Assembly (NCBI RefSeq): GCF_016658545.1
Contig: NZ_JACVZC010000019.1
Span: 1 to 64,000, forward strand
Direction of reading: 5' to 3'
From: Pseudomonas sp. S37
GTDB taxonomy: Bacteria; Pseudomonadota; Gammaproteobacteria; Pseudomonadales; Pseudomonadaceae
Length of the DNA: 64,000 bases
Of this stretch, positions 7,698-16,193 are shown one piece after another. The notes below the pieces were generated by a model. That model did no database searches, had not been told where the DNA came from, and saw only the letters and a list, made by a program, of their open reading frames with translations. Position 1 is the first letter of the stretch; each line of letters begins with the position of its first letter. The position numbers were made by a program, and so were the translations under genes.

Positions 7698-9302
7698 ATG
7701 AATGGAGTTCTGAGCAGGAATCGAGGGGGGCCGCTGCGCGGCCCTATCGCGACGCAAGGCCGCTCCCACAGGAACCACGTCCTCACTGTAGAACGGGTGC
7801 TGCCTTGGGTTTTGCCTGTGGCGATTGCGCTGCTGTGGGGGGTGGCCAGCCGACAGCACTGGATGAGCGAGCAGATCTTGCCGGCGCCGGCGCTGGTGTG
7901 GCAAAGCGCGGTAGAGTTTGGCTCTGGTGAGTTGTGGGGGCACCTGTGGATAAGCCTGCAGCGGTTGTTCTGGGGGCTGGCAGTCGGTATCGGCAGCGGC
8001 TTGCTGCTGGGGGTGTGGCTGGGGGCTTCGCGGCGGGCACAAACGCTGGTGCTGCCGACCTTCGTGGCACTGGCGCAGATTCCTACCCTGGCCTGGATTC
8101 CCTTGTTCATGCTGTTCTTCGGCATCGGCGAGTTGCTGAAGCTGGTGGTACTGGTGAAAGCCGTGGTGGTGCCCGTCACCTTGCACACGCTGGTGGGTGT
8201 GCGTGATGCCCAACCCAAGCTGCGTGAGGCTGCTGCGGCGTTGCGCCTGCCGCGTCACCTGCTGTTTCTGCGCCTGCTGCTTCCCGCTGCCCTGCCTGCC
8301 TTCCTGACTGGCGTGCGTCTAGCCTTGGCCACCGGCTGGACCTCGCTGCTGGCGGTCGAACTGCTGGCTTCCAGCGAAGGCATCGGCTACCTGATGGTGT
8401 GGGGGCGGCAACTGTTCATGCTCGACCTGGTCCTGCTGTGCATCCTGGTGATCGGCCTGGTGGGCGCGGTGCTGGAGCGCGGCTTCTCTGCGGTTGAAAA
8501 ACGCCTGCTGTACTGGCCGCAGGCGGCCACCGGCGAACAGCAGCGTGGCCCGCTACCGCGGGGCTGGCAAAGCCTGCTGCTGCCGCTGGCGTTGTTGGCA
8601 CTGTGGCAGGCCAGCAACAGCTTTGGCTGGGTCGACCGCAACATCCTGACCTCGCCACTCGACGTGCTGCGCACCCTGCTGGTCGGCCTGGCCGATGGTT
8701 CGCTGTCGCAAGCCTTGCTGCTGAGCCTGCAACGCACCTTGAGCGGCCTGCTGCTGGGCGGCGGCGCGGGCCTGCTGGCCGGTTTGTTGCTGGGGCTCTC
8801 CAGCAATGCCGAGCGCCTGTTCGGCCCAAGCCTGGCAGCACTGCGCCAAGTGGCGCTGTTCGCCTGGGTGCCGTTGCTCACCGCCTGGTTCGGCCTGGGT
8901 GAAGGGGCCAAGCTGGTGTTCGTCGGCATGGCTGCATTCTTCCCGTTGCTGATCGCTACCCAGCGCGGCATTGCCGGCCTATCGCCGCAACTGGGCGAAG
9001 CCGCCCGGACCCTGCGCCTGAACCTGTGGCAGCGCCTTCGCCTGCTGGTGCTGCCCGGCGCAGCCCCGGCGATATTCGCCGGCCTGCGCCTGTCGCTGAT
9101 CTACGCCTGGCTGGGCACCATCGGTGCCGAATACTTCATGCCCTCGGACGGCGGCATCGCCAGCCTGATGATCGGCGCGCAGCAACTGTTCCGCATGGAC
9201 CAGGTGATGGCCGCCATGCTGCTGATCGGCCTGGTCGGCGCCTTGCTCGGCACCCTTGGACAACGCCTCGAATCGCGCGCCACGCGCTGGAGAACCGCAT
9301 GA
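7698..9302 (+). CDS. atsB: fused double ABC permease AtsB (two permease domains in one chain)
   Basis: A 534-residue inner-membrane protein holding two complete binding-protein-dependent permease domains in tandem, roughly residues 35-265 and 290-530. Each has its own EAA loop for contacting the ATPase (LREAAAALRLPRH in the first, LGEAARTLRLNLW in the second). One chain therefore replaces the usual homodimer. It should pair with AtsC, whose gene overlaps by 4 bp (ATGA), and with AtsR. The start is uncertain. The ATG at 7698 has a GAGAG ribosome site, but the first 33 residues would then be translated from a REP element; an in-frame GTG at 7797 gives a cleaner N-terminus (VLPWVLPVAIALLWG). The substrate is inferred from its neighbours. 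Confidence 0.87.
   Translation: MNGVLSRNRGGPLRGPIATQGRSHRNHVLTVERVLPWVLPVAIALLWGVASRQHWMSEQILPAPALVWQSAVEFGSGELWGHLWISLQRLFWGLAVGIGSGLLLGVWLGASRRAQTLVLPTFVALAQIPTLAWIPLFMLFFGIGELLKLVVLVKAVVVPVTLHTLVGVRDAQPKLREAAAALRLPRHLLFLRLLLPAALPAFLTGVRLALATGWTSLLAVELLASSEGIGYLMVWGRQLFMLDLVLLCILVIGLVGAVLERGFSAVEKRLLYWPQAATGEQQRGPLPRGWQSLLLPLALLALWQASNSFGWVDRNILTSPLDVLRTLLVGLADGSLSQALLLSLQRTLSGLLLGGGAGLLAGLLLGLSSNAERLFGPSLAALRQVALFAWVPLLTAWFGLGEGAKLVFVGMAAFFPLLIATQRGIAGLSPQLGEAARTLRLNLWQRLRLLVLPGAAPAIFAGLRLSLIYAWLGTIGAEYFMPSDGGIASLMIGAQQLFRMDQVMAAMLLIGLVGALLGTLGQRLESRATRWRTA
7727..7772. repeat. single REP element inside the 5' end of the permease frame
   Basis: A lone REP element of the long variant (GGCCGCT, GCGCGGCC, TCGCGACGCAAGGCCGCTCCCACAGG) lies 30-75 nt after the ATG at 7698 and stays in frame with the permease. 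It has no inverted partner nearby. Confidence 0.7.
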
Positions 9303-10162
9303 ACGCCTTCAACACCTCGCACTTGCACGCGGCCAACCAGCCCGACGCTACTCCGCCCCTGGTCAGTTTCGAAGGGGTTGGCAAAGTGTTCAGCGTCGAT
9401 GGCCAACAGCTCGAGGCTATCCGCAACTTCAACCTGTCAATCAACCAGGGCGAGTTCATCGCCATCGTGGGGGCTTCCGGCTGTGGCAAGTCCACCTTGC
9501 TGCGCCTGCTGGTGGGGCTGGATACCGACTACAGCGGCAGCATCCGCGTCGACGGCCATACGGTCAGCGGTATTGGTGGTGAGCGTGGCATCGTGTTTCA
9601 GGAGCACCGCCTGTTCCCCTGGCTGAACGTGGAGCAAAACATTGCACTGGGCCTGGTCAATGAAGCGCTCACCCAGGGCGAGCGCGCCCGGCGGGTGCAT
9701 GAGTTCGTGCAACTGGTGGGGCTGGTCGGCTTTGAATCGGCCTACCCGCACCAACTGTCCGGCGGCATGGCCCAGCGCGTGGCAATTGCCCGTGGCCTGG
9801 TCGCCAGCCCGCGCATCCTGTTGCTCGACGAGCCGTTCGGCGCGCTGGATGCACTGACCCGCCAGCAATTGCAGGACGAGCTGCTGGCCATACGCGAACG
9901 GGCCGGCATCACCACCTTGCTGGTGACCCACGACGCCGAAGAAGCCACCTACCTGGCCGACCGGGTGGTGGTACTGGAGCCGCGCCCGGGGCGGATCAAA
10001 GCGGTGGTGGAGATCGACCTGCCGCACCCGCGCTTGCGCACCGGCGTGGCCCTGCATGGGCTGCGCGAAAAGGTGCTGCACCAGATCACCGGCGATGGCG
10101 GCTACCTGCCAGCGCCGGTACGCCGGGTAGAAGGGCTGCGGCCCGAGTTGATCGCTTTGTAA
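9299..10162 (+). CDS. atsC: sulfate-ester/sulfonate ABC transporter ATP-binding protein AtsC
   Basis: A 287-residue ABC ATPase of the SsuB/TauB type. The Walker A motif GASGCGKST is at residues 58-66, followed by the Q-loop (VFQEHRLFPW), the signature LSGGMAQR and Walker B (ILLLDEPFGALDA), then the H-loop (LVTHDAEEA). The start overlaps the atsB stop in an ATGA junction, so translation is probably coupled. It powers the AtsR-AtsB transporter. Part of the same frame is open upstream inside atsB, but that stretch is not part of this protein. Confidence 0.92.
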   Translation: MNAFNTSHLHAANQPDATPPLVSFEGVGKVFSVDGQQLEAIRNFNLSINQGEFIAIVGASGCGKSTLLRLLVGLDTDYSGSIRVDGHTVSGIGGERGIVFQEHRLFPWLNVEQNIALGLVNEALTQGERARRVHEFVQLVGLVGFESAYPHQLSGGMAQRVAIARGLVASPRILLLDEPFGALDALTRQQLQDELLAIRERAGITTLLVTHDAEEATYLADRVVVLEPRPGRIKAVVEIDLPHPRLRTGVALHGLREKVLHQITGDGGYLPAPVRRVEGLRPELIAL

Positions 10163-10174
10163 TACAGACCTGAA

Positions 10175-10272
10175 CCGGCCTCTTCGCGGCTAAAGCCGCT
10201 CCCACAGGTATGGCGCCGTACTTGAGGGCTGTGATGACCCTGTGGGAGCGGCTTTAGCCGCGAAGAGGCCGG
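10175..10272. repeat. inverted REP pair after atsC
   Basis: Two inverted REP elements (CCGGCCTCTTCGCGGCTAAA and its reverse complement) lie 98 bp across, starting 13 nt after the atsC stop. They are likely to stabilise the 3' end of the atsBC message or stop transcription. Confidence 0.88.
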
Positions 10273-10310
10273 CACAGGCAACCGGGAAAAAAGGCTACAG
10301 ATCAAGGCGA

Positions 10311-10339
10311 TGGACGCCACGGGTACAGATGGGTATTAT
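10311..10339 (+). promoter_or_regulatory. sigma-70 promoter of tRNA-Arg
   Basis: A -35 box TGGACG (10311-10316) and a -10 box TATTAT (10334-10339) are separated by 17 nt and end 11 nt before the mature tRNA. The matches to TTGACA and TATAAT are 4/6 and 5/6. A GC-rich discriminator follows (GCGTGCGCG), as is common for stringently controlled tRNA genes. Confidence 0.55.
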
Positions 10340-10350
10340 GCGTGCGCGTT

Positions 10351-10427
10351 GCACTCGTAGCTCAGCTGGATAGAGTACTGCCCTCCGAAGGCAGGGGTCG
10401 TGGGTTCGAATCCCGCCGAGTGCGCCA
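10351..10427 (+). tRNA. tRNA-Arg, anticodon CCG
   Basis: A complete 77-nt cloverleaf. The acceptor stem is GCACTCG/CGAGTGC, the D arm is GCTC...GAGT, the anticodon stem CTGCC/GGCAG encloses the loop CTCCGAA (anticodon CCG, reading CGG), and the T arm is GTGGG-TTCGAAT-CCCGC. Discriminator G and an encoded CCA end follow. No second copy of its 3' end was seen elsewhere in the window. Confidence 0.97.
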
Positions 10428-10431
10428 TATC

Positions 10432-10465
10432 AAAAAAGCCCTGGGAAATCTCCCGGGGCTTTTTC
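10432..10465. terminator. bidirectional intrinsic terminator between tRNA-Arg and the convergent gene
   Basis: An AAAAAAGCCC arm, an inner GGGA/TCCC stem and a GGGCTTTTT arm form a GC-rich hairpin flanked by A and T tracts on the two sides. It serves the tRNA on the plus strand and the convergent gene ending at 10468 on the minus strand. Confidence 0.85.
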
Positions 10466-10467
10466 GT

Positions 10468-11373
10468 TTATTCCGCCTGTACGTCTATCACCTGGCCGGC
10501 CCGCCGGTCGCCGTGCAGCGCCATGTACCGGGCCAGCTCGCCCAGACGCTTGTCCAGTGCCTGCAGCAGCCTGTCGCGCGTGCCGTTCACTTCGTTGGCG
10601 TTGAAAATGCCGGGCTCTTTCAGGTACAGCTGGAACTGCTGGTTGATCTCCCTGGGTGACAGGGTCACGTAGTTCTCCCTGGCGTTATGGTTGTACAGCG
10701 CCACCATCTGCCCCATGTCCTGGTTGGCATTGCGCACAAACGCCATGCTCACATACTGCCCAGGGCGCACGCGCACACCGTTGTTGTTCAGCTGGAAACA
10801 CGCCTCTTTGCCATTCTCCAGGCGCACCCAGAACTCGTGCTCCTGCACATTATGCGCAGTGACCTGCATGGACGATGAGCTGCTACCGGTATGACCGGTG
10901 CCATTCCATATGTGGCCACCGGTGGTGCGGTGCGAATGGTAGGCGTCCAGGTGCGTCTGGTTGCGCTTTTCGCTTTCCAGCACTTCGCCATTGCGCACGA
11001 AAAACATCAGCTGCCGCTCAAAATGGTTGAACGGTTCCTCGACGAAATTGATGTCTTCCGGCGTCAGGGTGATGTCATACATGGTGCGGATCATCTCCGC
11101 CCGCGCAGCTTTGTCGCGCTTGGCCTGCTCTTGCAACTGGGCACGACGCTGCTTGGCATCGTCAATCGCCTTCAGCGCCTGGGCCTTGAGTATCGGGGTT
11201 TTCTCTTGGGCGTAGCCTGCGGCCTTGTCGCTGGCTTCCTTGATGATGGGCGCGGCTTTCTGCCCTGCCTCCACGGCCAGGTCGCGGGCCTTTTCCAGGG
11301 CCTGCGCGGCCTTGGCGGCCAGCTCCGGGTTGGCATCATAGGCCTTCTTCTTCAGGTCATCCCAAAGGCTCAT
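10468..11373 (-). CDS. uncharacterised protein with helical N-terminus, divergent from the srf cluster
   Basis: I do not recognise this 301-residue protein. The first 110 or so residues are rich in Ala, Lys and Glu and should form long amphipathic helices or a coiled coil; there is no signal peptide or membrane segment. A compact domain follows (about 115-300), with a Gly/Ser/His stretch (HIWNGTGHTGSSSSS) and repeated NGK/NNNGV turns that look like beta structure. The start at 11373 (MSLWDDLKKKAYDANPE) is preferred over an upstream ATG at 11421 because the extra 16 residues look unrelated. It is divergent from the SrfA gene, with 210 bp between them, so it may share the regulatory region and act with the srf/vWA cluster, but this is inference. 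Confidence 0.75.
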   Translation of the reverse strand: MSLWDDLKKKAYDANPELAAKAAQALEKARDLAVEAGQKAAPIIKEASDKAAGYAQEKTPILKAQALKAIDDAKQRRAQLQEQAKRDKAARAEMIRTMYDITLTPEDINFVEEPFNHFERQLMFFVRNGEVLESEKRNQTHLDAYHSHRTTGGHIWNGTGHTGSSSSSMQVTAHNVQEHEFWVRLENGKEACFQLNNNGVRVRPGQYVSMAFVRNANQDMGQMVALYNHNARENYVTLSPREINQQFQLYLKEPGIFNANEVNGTRDRLLQALDKRLGELARYMALHGDRRAGQVIDVQAE

Positions 11374-11583
11374 GCTCTTCGTGCTCCATTCGTCGATGAT
11401 GAGTTTGCCGATGCCGTTCATCGGACCAGCGGAGTGTAACCGGATAAATCCTCCTTTGACGTCAAAAACCCACCCTTGCGAATTGACGAAAAAAGCACTT
11501 TGCCATTAGTGTTGCTCGGTTTTTCGGTATTGAATCAAGGATACCGAACGGATTCGGCTAATAGACTAGGTAGGTCTACAAGG

Positions 11584-13095
11584 ATGCGCGGAGTATTACT
11601 ACGCAGCGGCAGAAGTGAGCACTTCACCGCATTGGGCGAGACCGGTCAGCCCGTCTATCGCGCTGCTTTGCAGATTCGCGAAGCGATTCGCCGCAAGTAT
11701 CCGGAGCACCCGGAACTGATCGAGCACCTGGCCATCCCGCAGAGCGATGAGCTGGGCAGCACCATCGACTGGTACAGCGACCGCCCGGGCGATGTGATCC
11801 CCTGGAGCAGTGCCACCGAGGAAGAGCGTGCGCCCGCGCGGGTTCAGCTTGAAGTGCTGCAGAGCAAGATCAACGCCCTGAGCAGCACCTTGCTCGGCCT
11901 GGACGCCAATGGCCAACCTTCGGCAACGGCCCGCAAGGCTGCCGAGGGCGACAACGCCGTATTCGGCAAGCTGCTGACCTGCGTGGTGCCCTTCCCTGAC
12001 GAAAACTTTGTCTACCTGGTCGATGGCCGCCCGGTACTGACCTTCTGGGGTTTCATTCATGCCGGCGCCGAGCGTAGCCGCCAGCCCCTGCATTGCCTGT
12101 ACCCGCGCACCGCCCCTGTCGCCGAGCCGGTGGCCGCACCGCTGGCACCACCGCCCGCCGCCCCGATTGCGCCGGCAGCCGCAGCGGTAGCGCCAGCCGC
12201 CGCCGTCGCACGCCTGCCGTGGTGGCGCAACTGGCGCTGGTTGCTGCCGCTGCTGTTGCTGTTGTCGCTGCTGCTCCTGCTGCTGTTCGGGCTGCGCGGC
12301 TGCATCCCTGGGGTCAACCTCTCCGGCCCGGGCATCCCGGACCTTGGCCGCGATACCACGGTGCCAGGCAATAACCAAGCCCGAGTGCCAACAGGATCGT
12401 TGAACATGGACGGCGCTGCGAACGGCACAACCGGTGGCGTTACCCCGGACATGAAGCCGGGTACCGAAAGCCCGGTTAACCTGCCGGGCGGCCCAGCCGA
12501 TGCCGACGGCGGCGCGCCGCAAGCTGACAACCCGGCGCCGACAGACAATGCCAACCCCTCTGCGCAAGGCGAGCCAGAAACACCACCAGCGCCGGAGCAG
12601 CAGCCTGAGCAAGCATCTGACACTCCACCGCCAGGTAGCCCAGAGGCCGTGACGCCAGAGAACACTCCGCCTGCACCACCACAGCTGCCCGAAGACCAAG
12701 CGCAAGCCAGCAACCAGCCGCCACAACCGAGTGACTTGAGCATTCCGCCAGATGCGGCCGATGGCAAAGCAGACTTCCTCAACGGCAAATGGGCGGGTGC
12801 AGGCATTCAGGAAGCCGGCACTGGCAAGCCGGTGCGCCTGAAGTACGACTTCCAGAATGGCAAGGGCCAGGCCACGGTCACCCGCCCGGACAATGTCAGT
12901 TGCCAGGCGCCGGTTGCCGCCGCCATGCAAGGCGGCAAGTTGTCGATCAACAGTTCCGGCCAGGCCACTTGTGCCGACGGCAGCAGCTATGACCTGCCGC
13001 AAGTAGGTTGCACGCCCAACGCCAGCGGCGTAGCCGATTGCGATGCCAACTACGGTGCCAAAGGCTTCAACATCCAAATGAAAAAAGCCGGCTAA
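11584..13095 (+). CDS. SrfA-family single-pass membrane protein
   Basis: A 503-residue protein matching the SrfA family, the first gene of the srfABC set known from Salmonella. It has a cytoplasmic N-terminal domain (1-175; motif YLVDGRPVLTFWGF at about 144-157), an Ala/Pro linker (178-210), one transmembrane helix (about 218-237), a long Pro/Gly/Asn/Gln-rich periplasmic spacer and a small C-terminal domain (about 395-503) with four cysteines that could form disulfides. The ATG at 11584 is the only start that fits; the frame upstream is non-conserved. It is the first gene of a run of eleven genes in the same direction. Its role is unknown; its topology suits an anchor or receptor linking cytosolic SrfB/SrfC to the envelope. 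Confidence 0.82.
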   Translation: MRGVLLRSGRSEHFTALGETGQPVYRAALQIREAIRRKYPEHPELIEHLAIPQSDELGSTIDWYSDRPGDVIPWSSATEEERAPARVQLEVLQSKINALSSTLLGLDANGQPSATARKAAEGDNAVFGKLLTCVVPFPDENFVYLVDGRPVLTFWGFIHAGAERSRQPLHCLYPRTAPVAEPVAAPLAPPPAAPIAPAAAAVAPAAAVARLPWWRNWRWLLPLLLLLSLLLLLLFGLRGCIPGVNLSGPGIPDLGRDTTVPGNNQARVPTGSLNMDGAANGTTGGVTPDMKPGTESPVNLPGGPADADGGAPQADNPAPTDNANPSAQGEPETPPAPEQQPEQASDTPPPGSPEAVTPENTPPAPPQLPEDQAQASNQPPQPSDLSIPPDAADGKADFLNGKWAGAGIQEAGTGKPVRLKYDFQNGKGQATVTRPDNVSCQAPVAAAMQGGKLSINSSGQATCADGSSYDLPQVGCTPNASGVADCDANYGAKGFNIQMKKAG

Positions 13096-13115
13096 TCACA
13101 CGAGAAACGCAGAAG

Positions 13116-16100
13116 ATGTTGCCCGAAATCACCCAGTTCGAAGAAACGGTCACGCTGGTCAGCGATACCGGAATTCAATTCATGGATTTCGCCCTGCGTC
13201 TCGGCCCAGACGGCGAGCAGACCGGCAAATTCGTCCAGCTCAACAACGGCATGGTGCCTACGCGCCTGCTGTGGTCCAAGGAGTACAAGGACTTCTACGA
13301 GCCCGAGCCAGACAAAGTGGTGCAGGTGGAATTCGACACCAGCGAAGAGAGCCACTTCCGCCTGCCGATGGAAGACAGCCTGAAGCTGCTGGACGGGGTC
13401 TGGTTGCCCATCCCGTTCCTGCGCTTCACTCCGCCCTATCGCTTTGACGAAGGCCCAAACAACTGGGCGCGCATGCGCCTGGTCAAGCTCGCCGAGCCCG
13501 ACCTGGACGGCAACACCCACCGCCTGACCCTCGGCTTCGACAGCCGCACCATGCCGCTGGTGACCGGCGCACCGTACCTGGCACCCAACGAAGACGACGT
13601 GCGCTCCGGCGTGGCGTTCAAGCTGGCCTGCAGTGCCCGCGAGTATGGCTGGTTCCTGACCCACACCTGGATCCGTGACTGGCTGACCGAGGTGTACACC
13701 GAGGCCCGCGCCGAATGGACGCGCGAACGCCTGGACCGTGACCTGCAGGGCAACCGCCACCTTGGCCACTACCTGAACCTGCTGAGCCTGTTGCGCCGCC
13801 CGGTGCCGGCCGAGCAGAGCAACGAAAAGCCGAAAGTAGAGATCCCGGAAATCAAGGTGATCGCCAACGAGGCCAATGGCATCGTCAAGCCGATCCCGGT
13901 GGACCTGGTACTTGACGTAGGCAACTCGCGCACCTGCGGCATCCTCATCGAGGACCATGGCCAGGCAGGTTCGGGCATGCGCCACAACTACGTGCTGGCG
14001 CTGCGCGACCTGAGCGAGCCGGAAAAAGTCTACAACCAGGCCTTCGAGAGCCGTGTCGAGTTTACCCATGCGGCCTTCGGCAAAGACCACCTGTCGATCA
14101 AGAGTGGCCGGCACAATGCCTTCCAGTGGCCGACCATCGCCCGTGTCGGCGGTGAAGCCGGCCGCCTGGCCAGCCGCAACCGTGGCACCGAAGGCTCGAC
14201 CGGCCTGTCCAGCCCCAAACGCTACCTGTGGGATGAAAAGGCCTACGGCCATGGCTGGCGCTTCAACACCGCCTACGTCAAGACCGACAAGGAGCCCATG
14301 GCCGTTGCCGCGCCGTTTGCCAACCTGATCAACGACCGTGGCCAGCCGCTGTACCTCAAGCCTTACGACATGCCGGTGTTCAACCCGCGTTATTCGCGCA
14401 GCAGCCTGATGACCTTCATGCTGGCCGAAGTCGTGACCCAGGCGCTGAGCCAGATCAACAGCCCGGCCCAGCGCTCGCGCCAAGGCCATGCGCGGGTGCC
14501 GCGCCAGCTCAACAGCATTACCCTGACCGTGCCGCCAGGCATGCCCCAGGCCGAACGCAGCCTGCTCAGCAACCGCCTGTACGAAGCCATCGGCCTGGTC
14601 TGGAAGAGCCTGGGCTGGCACCAGGACGAGAGCAACCCGTTCAAAGGCAAAGACGTCAAGACCCGTACCCCGTTCCCCAGCGTGCGCGTGGAGTGGGACG
14701 AAGCCAGCTGCGGCCAGCTGGTTTACCTGTACAACGAGGTCAACGAGAACTTTGCCGGCCACCCGGAAGAATTCTTCGTCGCCCTGGCGCGCCCGGACAA
14801 ACAGGAACACGAACAGATCACCCTGGCGACCATCGACATCGGCGGTGGCACCACCGACCTGGTGATCACCGATTACCGCCTGGACCGCGGCGCGGGTGGC
14901 GGTGCCGGCGCCAACGTGCACATCGTGCCAACCCAACGCTTCCGTGACGGTTTCAAGATTGCCGGTGATGACATCCTGCTGGACGTGATCCAGGAATTCA
15001 TCCTGCCGTCCTTCGCCCATGCACTGCGCACGGCCGGCGTGCCGGCACCCGATGCGCTGATGTCGCGCCTGTGCGGCAATGGCGATGCCACCGCCCAGGA
15101 GCGCTTGCTGCGCCAGCAGTTGAACCTGCAAGTGTTCGTACCGCTGGGCCTGGCCCTGCTCAAGGCCTATGAGCAGTTCGACCCGGCACAACCGCAGGCT
15201 GCCGTGGAGCAGACCTGGCAACAGGTATTGGGCGAAGCGCAGATCAACGACAGCGTACTGGCATTCGTCAATGCTGCCGTGCGCCGCGAAGTCGGCCGCG
15301 ACGGCGCCCTGGACTTGCTGCAGACACCGATCGTGTTCGACCTCGAGCGGGTCCACGCCGCCTTCATGGGTGGCCAGATGAACATCACCAAAGTGCTCGG
15401 TGAATTGTGCGAGGTGGTGTTCAACTACCCCTGCGACATGCTCCTGCTGACCGGCCGCCCTTCGCGCCTGCCCGGCATCCAGGCGTTCATTCGCCAGCGC
15501 CTGCCGCTGCCGCCAGGGCGCATCCTGCCGATGCAGAACTACCGCACCGGCGGTTGGTACCCGTTCCACCGCAATGGCCTGATCGACGACCCGAAAAGCA
15601 CCGCCTCGGTGGGTGCGATGATCTGCCTGCTGTGCTCCAAGCACAGCGTGCCGAACTTCTACTTCCGCACTGCCGCGCTCAAGCCGTACTCGGTCATCAG
15701 GCACTTCGGCCAGATCGACAATGCCGGCACCATCAAGCGCGCCGACGTGCTCTACCACGACCTCAAGTCCGACAAGGGGCTGATCGAGCTGCCAATCGTC
15801 GGCGAAGGTGAGGAGCGCGGCACGCCGTGGCTGGAAATGCGCGGCGACATGCACCTGGGCTACCGCCAATTGGCCGCCGAACGCTGGTCGGCGTCACCGC
15901 TGTACACCCTGCGTTTCACCCCCTCGGGCAGCGCAGCGTTTTCCCGCGCGGTGGGCAAGAACGGCGAGGCGCCGGTGCTGCGCATTCGCCTGGAAATCGA
16001 GCAGTTCGACCAGGAAGAACGCGACCAGGGGCTGATCAGCGACAAGCTGATCATCCAGAAGCTGGAATCGAACATCCAGGATGCCGACTTCGATTTCGAC

Positions 16101-16193
16101 CGGGATCTTGAACTCTCACTCAACACCATGCCGACCATGAGCTTGAGTGACAGCGACTATTGGCTCGACAGCGGGAACGTCAAAGGAAAATGA
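13116..16193 (+). CDS. SrfB-family protein, Hsp70/actin-like ATPase fold
   Basis: A 1025-residue SrfB family protein (annotated elsewhere as a putative virulence factor). Two signatures of the actin/Hsp70/FtsA ATPase fold are visible: a phosphate-1 loop LDVGNSRTCGILIED (residues 266-280) and a phosphate-2 loop DIGGGTTD (574-581). An adenosine-type segment (LLLTGRPSRLPGIQAFI) follows further on. The first 250 residues are a family-specific beta-rich region. No signal peptide or membrane segment is present, so it is cytosolic. The start at 13116 (MLPEITQFEETV) lies 20 nt after the SrfA stop, and the stop overlaps SrfC by ATGA. The biochemical function is not known; ATP-dependent assembly or chaperoning of a surface complex is an inference from the fold. 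Confidence 0.87.
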   Translation: MLPEITQFEETVTLVSDTGIQFMDFALRLGPDGEQTGKFVQLNNGMVPTRLLWSKEYKDFYEPEPDKVVQVEFDTSEESHFRLPMEDSLKLLDGVWLPIPFLRFTPPYRFDEGPNNWARMRLVKLAEPDLDGNTHRLTLGFDSRTMPLVTGAPYLAPNEDDVRSGVAFKLACSAREYGWFLTHTWIRDWLTEVYTEARAEWTRERLDRDLQGNRHLGHYLNLLSLLRRPVPAEQSNEKPKVEIPEIKVIANEANGIVKPIPVDLVLDVGNSRTCGILIEDHGQAGSGMRHNYVLALRDLSEPEKVYNQAFESRVEFTHAAFGKDHLSIKSGRHNAFQWPTIARVGGEAGRLASRNRGTEGSTGLSSPKRYLWDEKAYGHGWRFNTAYVKTDKEPMAVAAPFANLINDRGQPLYLKPYDMPVFNPRYSRSSLMTFMLAEVVTQALSQINSPAQRSRQGHARVPRQLNSITLTVPPGMPQAERSLLSNRLYEAIGLVWKSLGWHQDESNPFKGKDVKTRTPFPSVRVEWDEASCGQLVYLYNEVNENFAGHPEEFFVALARPDKQEHEQITLATIDIGGGTTDLVITDYRLDRGAGGGAGANVHIVPTQRFRDGFKIAGDDILLDVIQEFILPSFAHALRTAGVPAPDALMSRLCGNGDATAQERLLRQQLNLQVFVPLGLALLKAYEQFDPAQPQAAVEQTWQQVLGEAQINDSVLAFVNAAVRREVGRDGALDLLQTPIVFDLERVHAAFMGGQMNITKVLGELCEVVFNYPCDMLLLTGRPSRLPGIQAFIRQRLPLPPGRILPMQNYRTGGWYPFHRNGLIDDPKSTASVGAMICLLCSKHSVPNFYFRTAALKPYSVIRHFGQIDNAGTIKRADVLYHDLKSDKGLIELPIVGEGEERGTPWLEMRGDMHLGYRQLAAERWSASPLYTLRFTPSGSAAFSRAVGKNGEAPVLRIRLEIEQFDQEERDQGLISDKLIIQKLESNIQDADFDFDRDLELSLNTMPTMSLSDSDYWLDSGNVKGK

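Noticed and set aside
7521..8258. A minus-strand open frame of 245 codons covering the atsR-atsB spacer and the start of atsB
   Set aside because: Most of it is antisense to conserved permease sequence, and its composition (Gln/His/Pro-rich) is typical of shadows; the spacer is needed for two divergent promoters.
11476..11583. Extension of the SrfA gene upstream to 11476
   Set aside because: The extra residues lie in an AT-richer stretch with promoter-like sequence, have no ribosome site and are unlike SrfA N-termini; ATG 11584 is more likely.
13092..15869. A 925-codon open frame on the minus strand across srfB
   Set aside because: It is antisense to a well-supported 1025-residue protein with clear motifs. 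Long antisense frames arise in high-GC DNA because the third-position G/C bias removes stops. The translation is low in complexity and has no recognisable domain.
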